Source of the DNA: Caproiciproducens faecalis
GTDB taxonomy: Bacteria; Bacillota; Clostridia; Oscillospirales; Acutalibacteraceae
Direction: 5' to 3'
Length of the DNA: 64,000 nt
NCBI RefSeq assembly: GCF_019448085.1
Contig: NZ_JAGFNZ010000004.1
Location: 186,001 to 250,000, forward strand
Program-made: the position numbers and the translations under genes
Shown: positions 38,791 to 49,678 of the stretch, one piece after another
Layout of the letters: every line of letters begins with the position of its first letter
How positions within the stretch are numbered: the first letter of the stretch is position 1
Notes under the pieces: generated by a model
Told to the model about the DNA's origin: nothing
What the model saw: only the letters and a program-made list of their open reading frames with translations
Database searches by the model: none

Positions 38791-41700
38791 ATGGAATTTA
38801 ATGTTTTTGAATCAATCAAGATCGGACTTGCTTCACCGGAAAAAATCAGAGAATGGTCTCATGGAGAAGTAAAAAAACCGGAAACGATCAATTATCGTAC
38901 CCTTAAGCCCGAACGCGATGGCCTTTTCTGTGAACGTATTTTCGGGCCCCAAAAGGACTGGGAATGTCATTGCGGAAAATATAAGAGAATCCGTTATAAG
39001 GGGAAGATCTGTGAACGCTGCGGCGTTGAGGTCACTAGGGCGAAGGTTCGCCGTGAACGGATGGGCCACATTGAGCTGGCAGCTCCCGTATCCCACATTT
39101 GGTATTTTAAGGGGATTCCGTCCAGAATGGGACTGATCCTTGATATATCTCCCCGTATGCTGGAAAAGGTCCTGTACTTTGCACTGTATATTGTAACGGA
39201 TCCCGGTAACGTTCGTGAGCTGCAGAAAAAGCAGCTTCTGAATGAAAAAGAGTACCGTGACATGCGTGAAAAATATGAGGACGATTTTGAAGCCAGCATG
39301 GGAGCTGAAGCGATCAAAAAGCTTCTGGCGGAAATTGATCTTGATGTTGTTTCCGAAGAACTCAAGGCGGAGCTTGCCGGTGCTTCCGGCCAGAAACGCG
39401 TCCGTATCCTGAAGCGTTTGGAAGTAATTGAGGCATTTCGTCTTTCCGGCAACCGTCCGGAATGGATGATCCTCGATGTTGTTCCGGTCATTCCGCCGGA
39501 TATCCGCCCGATGGTACAGCTCGACGGCGGCCGTTTTGCTACGTCCGACCTGAATGACCTCTACCGCCGTGTAATCAACAGAAACAACCGCCTGAAAAGG
39601 CTTTTGGAGCTTGGCGCTCCCGATATCATTGTCCGCAACGAAAAGCGCATGCTGCAGGAAGCCGTCGACGCCCTGATCGACAACGGCCGCCGCGGCCGTC
39701 CGGTAACCGGCCCGAACAACCGCCCGCTGAAATCCCTTTCCGACATGCTGAAAGGCAAGCAGGGACGTTTCCGCCAGAACCTTCTGGGTAAGCGTGTTGA
39801 CTATTCCGGACGTTCCGTTATCGTTGTAGGACCTGAACTGAAAATGTATCAGTGCGGCCTTCCAAAGGAAATGGCACTGGAGCTGTTCAAGCCTTTTGTT
39901 ATGAAGCGCCTTGTGGAAACCGGCGCTGCCGGAAACATCAAGGCCGCCAGAAAAGCGGTAGAGCGCGCAAAGCCTGAGGTTTGGGATGCGCTTGAAATTG
40001 TCATCAAGAACCATCCGGTTCTGCTGAACCGTGCGCCTACGCTGCACAGACTCGGCATTCAGGCTTTTGAGCCTGTACTGGTTGAGGGCCGTGCGTTAAA
40101 GCTGCATCCGCTGGCCTGTACGGCTTACAACGCGGACTTTGACGGCGACCAGATGGCTGTTCACGTTCCGCTTTCCGCAGAGGCACAGGCTGAAGCCCGC
40201 TTCCTGATGCTGGCCGCAGGCAACCTGCTGAAGCCCTCCGACGGACGCCCTGTTACCGTTCCTACTCAGGACATGGTTTTGGGTTCCTATTACCTGACAC
40301 TGGAAAAGAATGGGGAAACCGGCGAAGGCAAGGTGTTCAGAAATTACGATGAGGCCATTATGGCATATGATTCTAAGATTGTTGGACTCCATGCCAAAAT
40401 TAAGGTTCGCAGGACTTTGGAAATTAATGGGGAAAAGGTCTCCAAGCTGGTTGATACCACCGTTGGCCGTATGATCTTCAACAGACCGATCCCTCAGGAT
40501 CTGGGCTATGTTGACCGTTCCATTCCGGAGAACCTGTTTAAGTATGAAATTGATTTTTTGGTCGGCAAAAAGCAGCTGGGTGTCATTATTGACAAGTGCA
40601 TCAAGACGCACGGCACCGCTCAGACAGCCGACGTCCTTGACAGCATCAAGTCACAGGGCTATAAATACTCTACTTTGAGTGCAATTACGGTTGCTGTCTG
40701 CGATGCAACCATTCCTCCGGAGAAAAAGCAGATTATTGAAGCTGCCGAAAAACAGATCGATACGGTTGACGACCAGTTCAAGATGGGTCTTCTTTCCGAT
40801 AATGAGCGCTACAATGCGGTTCTGAAGACATGGGCAAAGGCAACCGAGGATGTTTCCACCGCTCTGCAGAAGAATCTGGACCGTTACAACCCGATCTTTA
40901 TGATGGCGGATTCCGGAGCCCGTGGTTCCATGAGCCAGATTCGTCAGTTGGCCGGTATGCGCGGACTGATTGCCAACACATCCGGTAAAACCATTGAAAT
41001 TCCGATCCGGGCCAACTACCGTGAAGGCCTGAACATTTTGGAATACTTTATTTCTTCCCGTGGCGCCAGAAAGGGCTTGGCAGATACCGCTCTGAGAACG
41101 GCTGACTCCGGTTACCTGACCCGCCGCCTGGTCGACGTTTCTCAGGATGTCATCATTCGTGAAGACGACTGCGGCGCGACCGACGGACTTGAGGTCTATG
41201 ATATTCGTGAAGGGAAAGAAGCAATCGAGCCTTTACACGAGCGTTTGCTTGGCAGATACCTTGTCGAAGACTTTGTGGACGAAAAGACGGGTGAAGTCCT
41301 TGTCTCCAAAGATAAACTGATGAACGATCACGATGCCGATATTGTTGTTAAGAGCGGTGTGGATCGTATCAAGATCCGCTCCGTCCTGAACTGCTGTGCA
41401 AAGCACGGCGTCTGCAAGAAGTGCTACGGTGCGAACCTTGCAAACGGCCAGACTGTTGCAGTTGGTGAAGCGGTTGGTATTATCGCGGCTCAGTCTATCG
41501 GCGAACCGGGTACACAGCTGACCATGAGAACCTTCCACACCGGCGGTGTCGCCAGCTCGGAAGATATTACACAGGGTCTGCCGCGTGTTGAGGAGCTTTT
41601 TGAAGGCCGTAAACCGAAGCATCTTGCGATTATCAGTGAGATTGCCGGTAAGGTTTCTTTTGAAGAAATCAAAAAGAATCGTCATGTCGTTGTGACAAAT

Positions 41701-42333
41701 TCCGAAACAGGCGATTCCAAGTCCTACCTGATTCCGTACGGTTCCCGCGTCATTGTCACAGACGGCCAGCAGATCAAGGCCGGTACAAGAGTGACCGAAG
41801 GTTCCGTCAATCCGCATGATGTTCTCGCAATCAGCGGTACCCATGCCGTGCAGGACTACCTCATTGAGGAAGTTCAGCGCGTTTACCGCATGCAGGGCGT
41901 TGATATCAATGATAAGCATATCGAGGTTATCGTCCGTCAGATGATGAAGAAGGTCAAGATTGAGGAATCCGGTGACACCACTCTGCTGCCCAGTTCTCTG
42001 GTTGAGAAGGTCGAGTTGGAAACTGAAAACCAGATCATCCGCGACCGGATCAAAAATGGAGAGCCGGAGCTGCAGGAAGCAGTCGCTTCTCCGGTTCTGC
42101 TCGGTATTACCAAAGCTTCTCTGGCTACTGACTCCTTCCTGTCTGCGGCTTCCTTCCAGGAGACAACGCGTGTTCTGACCGACGCCGCCATCAAAGGCAA
42201 AGTCGATCCGCTGCTCGGCTTGAAGGAAAACGTTATTATCGGTAAGCTGATTCCCGCAGGAACCGGAATGAAATGCTACAGTGATGTGGAAATCGAGCCC
42301 GTAAATCAAGACTTGACAAACGACGCGGTATAG
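38791..42333 (+). CDS. rpoC: DNA-directed RNA polymerase beta' subunit
   Basis: RpoC carries the catalytic magnesium of RNA polymerase. The 1180-residue protein has the N-terminal zinc motif ([20 protein letters not shown]), the absolutely conserved [12 protein letters not shown] near residue 447, and the second zinc site [13 protein letters not shown]. The length is close to Bacillus RpoC and lacks large lineage insertions. It follows rpoB by 17 bases. Confidence 0.98.
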   Translation: MEFNVFESIKIGLASPEKIREWSHGEVKKPETINYRTLKPERDGLFCERIFGPQKDWECHCGKYKRIRYKGKICERCGVEVTRAKVRRERMGHIELAAPVSHIWYFKGIPSRMGLILDISPRMLEKVLYFALYIVTDPGNVRELQKKQLLNEKEYRDMREKYEDDFEASMGAEAIKKLLAEIDLDVVSEELKAELAGASGQKRVRILKRLEVIEAFRLSGNRPEWMILDVVPVIPPDIRPMVQLDGGRFATSDLNDLYRRVINRNNRLKRLLELGAPDIIVRNEKRMLQEAVDALIDNGRRGRPVTGPNNRPLKSLSDMLKGKQGRFRQNLLGKRVDYSGRSVIVVGPELKMYQCGLPKEMALELFKPFVMKRLVETGAAGNIKAARKAVERAKPEVWDALEIVIKNHPVLLNRAPTLHRLGIQAFEPVLVEGRALKLHPLACTAYNADFDGDQMAVHVPLSAEAQAEARFLMLAAGNLLKPSDGRPVTVPTQDMVLGSYYLTLEKNGETGEGKVFRNYDEAIMAYDSKIVGLHAKIKVRRTLEINGEKVSKLVDTTVGRMIFNRPIPQDLGYVDRSIPENLFKYEIDFLVGKKQLGVIIDKCIKTHGTAQTADVLDSIKSQGYKYSTLSAITVAVCDATIPPEKKQIIEAAEKQIDTVDDQFKMGLLSDNERYNAVLKTWAKATEDVSTALQKNLDRYNPIFMMADSGARGSMSQIRQLAGMRGLIANTSGKTIEIPIRANYREGLNILEYFISSRGARKGLADTALRTADSGYLTRRLVDVSQDVIIREDDCGATDGLEVYDIREGKEAIEPLHERLLGRYLVEDFVDEKTGEVLVSKDKLMNDHDADIVVKSGVDRIKIRSVLNCCAKHGVCKKCYGANLANGQTVAVGEAVGIIAAQSIGEPGTQLTMRTFHTGGVASSEDITQGLPRVEELFEGRKPKHLAIISEIAGKVSFEEIKKNRHVVVTNSETGDSKSYLIPYGSRVIVTDGQQIKAGTRVTEGSVNPHDVLAISGTHAVQDYLIEEVQRVYRMQGVDINDKHIEVIVRQMMKKVKIEESGDTTLLPSSLVEKVELETENQIIRDRIKNGEPELQEAVASPVLLGITKASLATDSFLSAASFQETTRVLTDAAIKGKVDPLLGLKENVIIGKLIPAGTGMKCYSDVEIEPVNQDLTNDAV

Positions 42334-42494
42334 CGCTATAATAACAAATTGTGATGGTTTATTGATTGAATGCTTCATTCCTGTTCTGAAGCCAATCCTT
42401 TAGGGCAGGAATAAGTTGTTTAAAGATTATTTTACTGTTCAGCGGATATACTATTATCCGCTTAACATATAAAATTAACGTGAGGAGGTGTCTT

Positions 42495-42932
42495 ATGCCA
42501 ACATTTAACCAGTTAGTCCATACGGGCAGAGAAGTTGCTGTAACAAAGGCGAAAGCCCCTGCACTTTTGAAGGGATGGAACTCAAAGAAACGTGTTTCTA
42601 TTGATCAGGATTCCCCGCAAAAACGTGGTGTCTGCACAACTGTAAAGACTGCTACCCCTAAGAAACCGAACTCCGCGCTCAGAAAGATCGCCAGAGTAAG
42701 GCTTTCCAACGGGATTGAAGTCAGTGCTTATATCCCCGGTGTCGGTCATAATCTTCAGGAACACAGTGTCGTGATGATTCGTGGCGGCCGTGTAAAGGAT
42801 CTGCCTGGCGTTCGTTACCACATTATCCGTGGTACTCTCGACGCTCAGGGCGTTGCACAGCGTATGCAGGCCCGTTCCAAGTATGGCGCAAAGCGGCCGA
42901 AGGCCGGCGCGGCGAAAGCTGCGAAAAAGTAA
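42495..42932 (+). CDS. rpsL: 30S ribosomal protein S12
   Basis: S12 lies at the decoding centre. The 145-residue protein starts at ATG 42495 after GGAGGTG. It carries [25 protein letters not shown] with the Lys that streptomycin-resistance mutations change, and [12 protein letters not shown]. Both keep the streptomycin-sensitive residues. A short Ala/Lys-rich tail follows. A 161-base gap from rpoC has no terminator that I can support, so it is probably part of the same transcript. Confidence 0.97.
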   Translation: MPTFNQLVHTGREVAVTKAKAPALLKGWNSKKRVSIDQDSPQKRGVCTTVKTATPKKPNSALRKIARVRLSNGIEVSAYIPGVGHNLQEHSVVMIRGGRVKDLPGVRYHIIRGTLDAQGVAQRMQARSKYGAKRPKAGAAKAAKK

Positions 42933-42960
42933 GGTAGTTTAAACTGACAGAAACCGAACG

Positions 42961-43010
42961 GCTGCATGTTTTAAAACATAATGCAGCGGCGTTTTTCATA
43001 TAGAAACGCC
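42961..43010 (+). other. Two hairpins between rpsL and rpsG
   Basis: GCTGCAT (42961-42967) pairs with ATGCAGC (42981-42987), and directly after it GGCGTTT (42988-42994) pairs with AAACGCC (43004-43010). In E. coli the rpsL-rpsG gap holds the S7 feedback site; this may be a functional counterpart, or the first hairpin with the following T run may act as an attenuator. Confidence 0.5.
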
Positions 43011-43080
43011 TCTGTGTGGCCACGGGAGTTTGTCGCTTTCGAGTACCTATGATATCATTTATATGAAGGAGGGAAGTAAA

Positions 43081-43551
43081 GTGCCAAGAAGAGGTAATAT
43101 CGCAAAACGCGACGTTTTGCCCGATCCGCTCTATAATTCCAAGCTTGTAACACGTCTCGTAAATAATATTATGGTCGACGGTAAGAAGGGTGTAGCCCAG
43201 AAGATCGTTTATGGCGCATTTGATATTATCAGCGAGAAAACAGGGAAAGAACCTTTAGAGGTTTTTGAGGCCGCTATGGAAAATGTTATGCCGGCTCTCG
43301 AAGTTAAGGCCCGCCGTGTCGGCGGTGCAACCTACCAGGTTCCGATGGAGGTTCGCCCTGAAAGAAGACAAACATTAGGCTTACGTTGGATAACCAACTA
43401 TTCAAGACTTAGATCTGAGAAGACGATGAGAGAGAGACTTGCCGGTGAAATTCTTGATGCTGTAAATGGTGCTGGCGGCGCTGCCAAGAAGCGTGATGAC
43501 ACGCATAAGATGGCAGAAGCCAATAAGGCATTTGCTCATTACAGATGGTAA
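43081..43551 (+). CDS. rpsG: 30S ribosomal protein S7
   Basis: S7 starts assembly of the 30S head and contacts the E-site tRNA. The 156-residue protein is standard: [53 protein letters not shown] and a C-terminal [15 protein letters not shown]. The start is GTG 43081 after AAGGAGG. It lies between rpsL and fusA in the str operon order. Confidence 0.97.
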   Translation: MPRRGNIAKRDVLPDPLYNSKLVTRLVNNIMVDGKKGVAQKIVYGAFDIISEKTGKEPLEVFEAAMENVMPALEVKARRVGGATYQVPMEVRPERRQTLGLRWITNYSRLRSEKTMRERLAGEILDAVNGAGGAAKKRDDTHKMAEANKAFAHYRW

Positions 43552-43621
43552 TCCAACTATGTTGGTCTGTTACCTGAAATAGTGTACAAATCCCAACATT
43601 TCAGACTTTAAGGAGGAAACT

Positions 43622-45703
43622 ATGCCAAGGCAGGTATCACTTGAATTAACCCGCAATATCGGTATTATGGCGCACATTGATGCCGGTAAAACAACAACAA
43701 CAGAACGTATCCTGTATTACACAGGTATTAACCATAAGATTGGCGAAGTGCATGATGGTGCTGCGACCATGGACTGGATGGTGCAGGAGCAGGAGAGAGG
43801 TATTACTATTACCTCCGCTGCCACTACCTGTTTTTGGAAGGGCCACAGAATCAACATCATTGACACCCCGGGCCACGTTGACTTTACAGTAGAGGTTGAG
43901 CGTTCACTGCGTGTACTCGACGGCTCTGTAACAGTTTTCTGCGCTAAGGGCGGTGTTGAACCACAGTCAGAGACAGTTTGGCGTCAGGCTGAGGAGTATC
44001 ATGTTCCCCGTATGGCTTATGTAAACAAAATGGACATTATGGGCGCAGATTTTTATCGCGTTGTCCAGATGATGAAAGATCGTCTGAAGTGCAATGCTGT
44101 TCCCATTCAGCTCCCGATCGGCAGCGAAGATACCTTTAAGGGGATCATCGATCTTGTCGACATGAAGGCTGATGTTTACTACGACGATATGGGCAAGGAA
44201 ATGAAAGTCGAGGATATCCCGGAGGATATGCTTGAGCTCGCCAATAAATATCACACCGAACTGATTGAGCATGTTGCTGAACAGGACGATGCTCTGATGG
44301 AGAAGTACCTTAACGGAGAAACTCTTACGAGGGATGAGATCATATCTACAATCCGTAAATCAACGATTGCTAACCATATGGTTCCCGTCACCTGCGGTAC
44401 TTCTTACAGAAACAAAGGTGTTCAGAAACTTCTCGATGCGATTATCGCTTATATGCCTGCGCCGACCGACATTCCTGCTATCAAGGGTGTTAATCCGGAA
44501 ACCGGTGAAGAAAAGGATTGCCATGCTACGGATGACGAGCCTTTCGCCGCTCTCGCGTTCAAGATTGCCACAGACCCGTTCGTCGGCAAGCTGTGCTTCT
44601 TCCGCGTTTATTCCGGTTCTCTTCAGGCAGGTGTAAGTGTATACAATTCAACCAAAGACAACAATGAGCGTATTGGCCGCATCCTTCAGATGCACGCCAA
44701 TCACCGTCAGGATATTGATGTTGTTTATGCCGGTGATATTGCGGCTGCGGTTGGTTTGAAAAACACCACCACAGGTGATACACTCTGCGATGAAAAGCAT
44801 CCGATTATTCTTGAATCCATGGAGTTCCCGGATCCGGTTATTGAAGTCGCAATTGAGCCGAAGACAAAGGCCGGCCAGGAAAAGATGGGCATTGCCCTTG
44901 CAAAGCTTGCGGAAGAAGATCCTACCTTCAAGGCTTACACCAATGAAGAAACGGGTCAGACCATCATCGCGGGCATGGGTGAGCTTCACCTTGAAATCAT
45001 TGTTGACAGACTTCTGCGTGAGTTCCATGTAGAAGCAAACGTCGGTAAACCGCAGGTATCCTATAAGGAAACCATCCGCGGAAATGCAGATGTTGACACC
45101 AAATATGCTCGTCAGTCCGGCGGCCGCGGCCAGTACGGTCATGTAAAGATCCGCATTGAGCCGAATCCGGGCAAAGGCTACGAGTTTGTCAATGCTGTTG
45201 TGGGTGGTTCTATTCCGAAGGAATACATTGCTCCGGTCGATCAGGGTATTCAGGGCGCAATGCTCAGCGGCGTGCTTGCAGGTTATCCTGTCATCGACGT
45301 TAAGGTTACTCTATATGATGGATCATACCATGAGGTTGACTCCTCTGAAATGGCGTTTAAGATCGCCGGTTCCATGGCTTTCAAAGAGGCTATGAAAAAG
45401 GCGAACCCGGTCATTCTGGAGCCGATCATGAAGGTTACCGTTACGGTGCCTGAGGAGTACATGGGCGACATCATTGGTGACCTGAACTCCCGCCGTGGCA
45501 TGATTGAAGGTATGGATGCGATTCCGGGTGCACAGCAGATCAGAGCGCATGTTCCGCTTTCTGAAATGTTTGGTTACGCAACCGATATGCGTTCCAAGAC
45601 ACAGGGCAGAGGCCAGTACGTCATGGAGCCCGCCACCTCTACAGAGGTGCCGAAGTCGGTTTCGGAAAACATTATTTCTTCACGCAGCAAAAAGTCCGAA
45701 TAA
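43622..45703 (+). CDS. fusA: Elongation factor G
   Basis: EF-G drives translocation on the ribosome using GTP. The 693-residue protein has the G motifs [23 protein letters not shown] and NKMD, followed by domains II to V. The length and sequence are those of the canonical factor rather than the FusB-type or TetM-like relatives. It lies between rpsG and tuf and has AAGGAGG upstream. Confidence 0.98.
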   Translation: MPRQVSLELTRNIGIMAHIDAGKTTTTERILYYTGINHKIGEVHDGAATMDWMVQEQERGITITSAATTCFWKGHRINIIDTPGHVDFTVEVERSLRVLDGSVTVFCAKGGVEPQSETVWRQAEEYHVPRMAYVNKMDIMGADFYRVVQMMKDRLKCNAVPIQLPIGSEDTFKGIIDLVDMKADVYYDDMGKEMKVEDIPEDMLELANKYHTELIEHVAEQDDALMEKYLNGETLTRDEIISTIRKSTIANHMVPVTCGTSYRNKGVQKLLDAIIAYMPAPTDIPAIKGVNPETGEEKDCHATDDEPFAALAFKIATDPFVGKLCFFRVYSGSLQAGVSVYNSTKDNNERIGRILQMHANHRQDIDVVYAGDIAAAVGLKNTTTGDTLCDEKHPIILESMEFPDPVIEVAIEPKTKAGQEKMGIALAKLAEEDPTFKAYTNEETGQTIIAGMGELHLEIIVDRLLREFHVEANVGKPQVSYKETIRGNADVDTKYARQSGGRGQYGHVKIRIEPNPGKGYEFVNAVVGGSIPKEYIAPVDQGIQGAMLSGVLAGYPVIDVKVTLYDGSYHEVDSSEMAFKIAGSMAFKEAMKKANPVILEPIMKVTVTVPEEYMGDIIGDLNSRRGMIEGMDAIPGAQQIRAHVPLSEMFGYATDMRSKTQGRGQYVMEPATSTEVPKSVSENIISSRSKKSE

Positions 45704-45805
45704 CTTGTAAAAATATGCTTGATTTTTGTTGATGTTATTGATAAAATGATAGGCATAGCTGAATCATAAAAATTATTATCGTATAAATAAAAAGGAGGAA
45801 TTCCA

Positions 45806-47011
45806 ATGGCAAAAGCAAAATTTGACAGAACAAAACCCCACGTAAACATTGGTACCATCGGCCACGTTGACCATGGCAAGACCACGTTGACTGCAGCTAT
45901 CACCAAAGTTCTTAACTTCAGCGGTGAAGCTGATTTCGTTGACTATGCAAATATCGATAAGGCTCCTGAAGAGAGAGAGCGCGGCATTACAATCAATACT
46001 GCCCACGTTGAGTATCAGACGGCTGCCCGTCACTATGCTCACGTTGACTGCCCAGGCCATGCCGACTATGTAAAGAACATGATTACCGGCGCTGCTCAGA
46101 TGGACGGTGCAATCCTTGTTGTTTCTGCTGCTGACGGCCCGATGCCGCAGACCAGAGAGCACATCCTTCTTGCCCGTCAGGTTGGCGTGCCTTATATCGT
46201 AGTATTCATGAACAAGGTTGACCAGGTTGACGATCCGGAACTGCTTGATCTTGTTGAAATGGAAATCCGTGACCTGCTCAATGAGTACGAGTTCCCGGGC
46301 GACGACACACCGATCGTTCGTGGTTCTGCTCTGAAGGCTCTTGAGTCCAGCTCCACAGATACAGACGCTCCTGAGTACAAATGCATTCATGAGCTGATGG
46401 ACGCTGTTGACAGCTTCATCCCGACTCCTGAGCGTAAATCCGACCTTCCTTTCCTTATGCCTGTTGAAGACGTTTTCACTATTACCGGCCGTGGTACTGT
46501 TGCTACCGGTAGAGTTGAGCGTGGTATGGCTAAGGTTGGCGAAGAAGTCGAAATCATCGGTTTGACTGATGAGCGCAGAAAATGCGTTATCACAGGCCTT
46601 GAAATGTTCAAGAAGACTCTTGACTTTGCAGAGGCCGGCGATAATGTCGGTGTTCTTCTCCGTGGTATTCAGAGAGCTGAAATCGAGCGCGGCCAGGTTC
46701 TTGCAAAGCCGGGAACCATTCATCCGCACACAAAGTTCCGTGGCCAGGTTTACGTTCTGACCAAAGATGAAGGCGGCCGTCATACTCCGTTCTTCAACAA
46801 CTACCGTCCTCAGTTCTATTTCAGAACAACTGACGTTACAGGTGTTATCTCCCTGCCGGAAGGCACAGAGATGTGCATGCCTGGCGATAACGTTGAAATG
46901 GACGTTGAGCTGATTACTCCTATCGCTATTGAAGAGGGCCTCCGCTTTGCTATTCGTGAAGGCGGCCACACAGTTGGCTCCGGCGTTGTTATTAAAATTA
47001 ACGCTCAGTAA
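45806..47011 (+). CDS. tuf: Elongation factor Tu
   Basis: EF-Tu brings aminoacyl-tRNA to the ribosome. The 401-residue protein has [22 protein letters not shown] and NKVDQVD, then domains II and III. It is the last gene of the rpoB-rpoC-rpsL-rpsG-fusA-tuf series and ends at a strong terminator. The codon use is visibly biased to a few codons, as expected for a highly expressed gene. Confidence 0.98.
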   Translation: MAKAKFDRTKPHVNIGTIGHVDHGKTTLTAAITKVLNFSGEADFVDYANIDKAPEERERGITINTAHVEYQTAARHYAHVDCPGHADYVKNMITGAAQMDGAILVVSAADGPMPQTREHILLARQVGVPYIVVFMNKVDQVDDPELLDLVEMEIRDLLNEYEFPGDDTPIVRGSALKALESSSTDTDAPEYKCIHELMDAVDSFIPTPERKSDLPFLMPVEDVFTITGRGTVATGRVERGMAKVGEEVEIIGLTDERRKCVITGLEMFKKTLDFAEAGDNVGVLLRGIQRAEIERGQVLAKPGTIHPHTKFRGQVYVLTKDEGGRHTPFFNNYRPQFYFRTTDVTGVISLPEGTEMCMPGDNVEMDVELITPIAIEEGLRFAIREGGHTVGSGVVIKINAQ

Positions 47012-47029
47012 TCTGTAACTCTTTGTATC

Positions 47030-47065
47030 AAAAGGCCTTGTCCCCTTGGGGACAAGGCCTTTTAT
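47030..47065 (+). terminator. Terminator after tuf
   Basis: AAAAGGCCTTGTCCCC and its complement form a perfect GC-rich stem with a two-base loop, followed by TTTTATG. Confidence 0.92.
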
Positions 47066-47172
47066 GTTTTTGTTCCTTTTTACCTGCTCTGTGCTATAAT
47101 ATAGACATAGCATGTGTAAGTTCAGCAAAATTCTACAAACTTACGCTGAAATAACGAAATAGGGGTATTTAC

Positions 47173-48423
47173 ATGAAGAAGGGCCAAAATAAGCTGTCTC
47201 CGATCATTTTCCGTGTATGTCTGGCTGTGGTTTTGGTAGGCACCTGCGTAGCTTCCATGGTTTTATTCCTGCAGAATCAGGGAAACAGGACAAAACAGCC
47301 GTTATCGGGAGCATCCTCCTCCGTGCATACGGCAGTTTCGCTGCAAGCGGAATCAAAGCCGGAATCAAAACCTGTACCCAAGCCGGTTTCCATAACAATT
47401 TTAGGTGTCGGTGACGATTTGATTCACGATGTGATTTATAAACAGGCACAAAGCAGGGCAGGGGGAAAAGGATATGATTTTTCACCGGTTTATTCGCGCA
47501 TAGCCAAGGATATTAAAAATGCCGATATTTCCGTAATCAATCAGGAAACACCGATTGCAGGAAAGATTGCGCCTCCGTCGGGTTACCCGCGCTTCAACTC
47601 CCCCACCGAACTGGGTGACGAGCTGGTAAATTTGGGGTTTGACGTTATCAATCACGCCAACAACCATGTTCTGGATAGGAATGAAGCAGGACTTGCAGCC
47701 ACACTGGACTACTGGGCAACCAAACCGTCTGTCAAAGTGGTCGGTGCCTACCGTAACGATGAAGACTTGCAGAATATCCGTATTGTGGAATCAAAGGGAA
47801 TCAAAACCGCCCATATCGGTATTACGGAAATGACGAACGGCTTGTTTTTACCCAAAAATTCTGATTACCGGTTGATCTACGCGAATAATACGGAGCTGAT
47901 TGAGAAACTTATCAAAAAGGCAAAATCCATGGCGGACGTCGTGGTTATTTCTGTCCACTGGGGCAACGAGAATACTTATACACTTTCTGAAAAGCAAAAA
48001 ACGCTGGCACAGAATATGGTGGATTGGGGTGCTGATATCATTTTTGGGAACCATCCCCATGTTTTACAAAAGCTGACGGTTCTTACCCGAAAGGACGGGA
48101 CGAAATGCCCGGTCATTTTTGCGTTTGGCAATCTTGTTTCCGCCCAGCAAAGCGGGGACAATATGGTCAGCGGCATGTTGACCGTTACGATGACAAAGGA
48201 TTTTGCCACAAACAAAACGGCGTTTACGGATATGAAGTTTAAACCGATTGTGACGCACTACGGCAAGCGGTGTGCGGGTATCACTATTTATCCGCTCAGT
48301 CAGTATACGGACGCTCTGGCGGCCGTACATGGCGTAAAACGCTATACTCCGGCGTTCAGTTTGAAATACATCAACAAGATTGTCAATCAGAGTATTCCGG
48401 AAGAATATCTGCAGAAAGATTGA
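47173..48423 (+). CDS. CapA family protein (poly-gamma-glutamate-type metallophosphatase fold)
   Basis: This 416-residue protein has an N-terminal membrane anchor (about 12-36), a Ser/Pro/Lys linker and a PGA_cap/CapA domain. Motifs include ILGVGDDLIHD, INQETPI, NHANNHVLDRN, SVHWGNEN and GNHPHVLQ, which are the metal-binding positions of the metallophosphatase-like fold. CapA proteins take part in poly-gamma-glutamate export in Bacillus, but most stand-alone forms have no proven role. No capB or capC genes are next to it, so capsule synthesis is not implied. The domain call is firm and the function open. Confidence 0.85.
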   Translation: MKKGQNKLSPIIFRVCLAVVLVGTCVASMVLFLQNQGNRTKQPLSGASSSVHTAVSLQAESKPESKPVPKPVSITILGVGDDLIHDVIYKQAQSRAGGKGYDFSPVYSRIAKDIKNADISVINQETPIAGKIAPPSGYPRFNSPTELGDELVNLGFDVINHANNHVLDRNEAGLAATLDYWATKPSVKVVGAYRNDEDLQNIRIVESKGIKTAHIGITEMTNGLFLPKNSDYRLIYANNTELIEKLIKKAKSMADVVVISVHWGNENTYTLSEKQKTLAQNMVDWGADIIFGNHPHVLQKLTVLTRKDGTKCPVIFAFGNLVSAQQSGDNMVSGMLTVTMTKDFATNKTAFTDMKFKPIVTHYGKRCAGITIYPLSQYTDALAAVHGVKRYTPAFSLKYINKIVNQSIPEEYLQKD

Positions 48424-48448
48424 CACCCTGATGATTCGGTGTTATAAT
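48420..48448 (+). promoter_or_regulatory. Sigma-A promoter of the FMN riboswitch-ribU unit
   Basis: TTGACA and TATAAT are 17 bases apart, a near-perfect promoter. The -35 overlaps the stop codon of the CapA-like gene. Confidence 0.85.
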
Positions 48449-48465
48449 CATATTAATTAAATAGT

Positions 48466-48592
48466 TGTCTTCGGGGCGGGGTGCAACTCCCCACCGGCGG
48501 TAAAGCGGCGAAAGCCGACGAGCCCGCGAGCGAAAGCTGATTTGGTTCAATTCCAAAGCCGACGGTATAGTCCGGATGGAAGAAGATTGCGC
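48466..48592 (+). promoter_or_regulatory. FMN riboswitch (RFN element)
   Basis: The sequence has the conserved RFN core: TTCGGGGCGGGGTGCAA, CTCCCCACCGGCGGTAAAG, GCCGACGAGCCCGCGAGCG, TTGGTTCAATTCCAAAGCCGACGG and TATAGTCCGGATGGAAGAAG. It binds FMN and turns off the downstream riboflavin transporter gene, through the terminator at 48611-48642. Confidence 0.95.
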
Positions 48593-48610
48593 GTATTTGC
48601 GTATGCTTTC

Positions 48611-48642
48611 GTCCCGCAGTTTTCTGCGGGACTTTTTTTTCG
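48611..48642 (+). terminator. Riboswitch-controlled terminator
   Basis: GTCCCGCAG and CTGCGGGAC form a stem with a TTTT-type loop followed by eight T. It lies 19 bases past the FMN element, so ligand binding should favour this stem. Confidence 0.9.
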
Positions 48643-48757
48643 TTGGCAGCTAAAAAAGGGAGTTTTACTGATGAAGAAGTAGCAGGTTGTGTGTTCTCGG
48701 CATTATTTTCCCGCTTTGTTATCAAAAATACTGTTATGAAGTAGATAGGAGAAAATC

Positions 48758-49393
48758 ATGAATACAATTACGAACGCAAAAAAGTCAACGAAATTATTAG
48801 ATACCAGAGGAATTGCTCAAATCGGAATTTTATCTGCTATCGCCGCCATTCTGATGGTCGTGGAAATACCCCTCTGGTTTGCGCCAAGCTTTTATAAAAT
48901 TGATCTGAGTGAGCTTCCGGTGTTGATCGGTAGCTTTGCCATGGGGCCGTTTGCCGGTGTTATCATTGAGCTGGTAAAAGTTCTTCTCTATCTGATTATC
49001 CACGGCAGCTCCACGGGCGGAGTCGGCGATATTGCGAACTTTGTCATCGGCTGTTCGTTTATTATCCCCAGTGCAATGATTTATAGATATCATAAGTCTA
49101 AAAAAAGCGCGATGTTCGGTATGGCAGTGGGCACCCTTACGCTGATTGTGGTCGGCAGCCTGCTGAACGCTTTCGTTTTGCTGCCGTTTTATGCGAAGGT
49201 TTTCAACATGCCGCTGGATGCGCTGATTGGTATGGGTCATGCGGTCAACCCTTCCATTAATGACCTTAATTCTTTTGTGATGCTTGCCGTGGCGCCGTTC
49301 AACCTGTTAAAGGGTGTTCTTGTATCAGCTGTCACCATGCTGGTCTATAAGCATGTAAGTCCCATTTTACATAACAAAATGGGCAGAAAATAG
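48758..49393 (+). CDS. ribU: Riboflavin ECF transporter S component
   Basis: RibU is the membrane subunit that binds riboflavin and works with the shared energy-coupling module EcfA-EcfT. The 211-residue protein has about six membrane segments and the family pattern (IPLWFAPSFYKIDLSELPVLIGSFAMGP, VKVLLYLIIHGSSTGGVGDIANF). The FMN riboswitch in front fixes the substrate as riboflavin or FMN precursor. No riboflavin synthesis genes are in the window, so the cell may depend partly on uptake. EcfA and EcfT are encoded elsewhere. Confidence 0.93.
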   Translation: MNTITNAKKSTKLLDTRGIAQIGILSAIAAILMVVEIPLWFAPSFYKIDLSELPVLIGSFAMGPFAGVIIELVKVLLYLIIHGSSTGGVGDIANFVIGCSFIIPSAMIYRYHKSKKSAMFGMAVGTLTLIVVGSLLNAFVLLPFYAKVFNMPLDALIGMGHAVNPSINDLNSFVMLAVAPFNLLKGVLVSAVTMLVYKHVSPILHNKMGRK

Positions 49394-49456
49394 GAACTTA
49401 TTCAAACAGCACAGATTATGATAGCCTGACGGCAGAGACTTTGCATATTTTATGTA

Positions 49457-49485
49457 TTTACGATCAAACTAATTTATGTTATAAT
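49457..49485 (+). promoter_or_regulatory. Possible promoter of the SAM riboswitch-metK unit
   Basis: TATAAT at 49480-49485 is a good -10; 17 bases upstream TTTACG is a weak -35. The riboswitch starts about 20 bases downstream. Confidence 0.45.
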
Positions 49486-49505
49486 GATGGCGTAAAATTG
49501 AATAT

Positions 49506-49604
49506 GCCCTTATCAAGAGTGACGGAGGGAACAGGCCCTATGATGTCCGGCAACCTACAAAGTGTAAGGTGCCAAATCCTGCGGTAAAGCCGAAAGATGA
49601 GGTA
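49506..49604 (+). promoter_or_regulatory. SAM-I riboswitch (S-box)
   Basis: The S-box landmarks are present in order: CTTATCAAGAGTGACGGAGGG, CCTATGATGTCCGGCAACC, AAGGTGCCAAATCCTGC and CGAAAGATGAGG. It binds S-adenosylmethionine and should end transcription before metK when SAM is plentiful. Confidence 0.95.
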
Positions 49605-49611
49605 ATTAATA

Positions 49612-49648
49612 CACGCCGTTCGGATTTTCCGGACGGCATTTTCTTTTA
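49612..49648 (+). terminator. S-box terminator
   Basis: GCCGTTCGG and CCGGACGGC pair (one G-T), with a short T-rich loop and a T-rich tail. It follows the S-box and precedes metK. Confidence 0.85.
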
Positions 49649-49678
49649 TGATTTTTATATTTTTAGGAGGATTTTTCT

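Noticed and set aside
47173-48423. Poly-gamma-glutamate capsule locus
   Set aside because: Only the CapA-like gene is present; capB, capC and capD are missing.
48611-48757. A four-codon open frame (ATG AAG AAG TAG) with a ribosome binding site between the FMN terminator and ribU
   Set aside because: It is too short to separate from chance.
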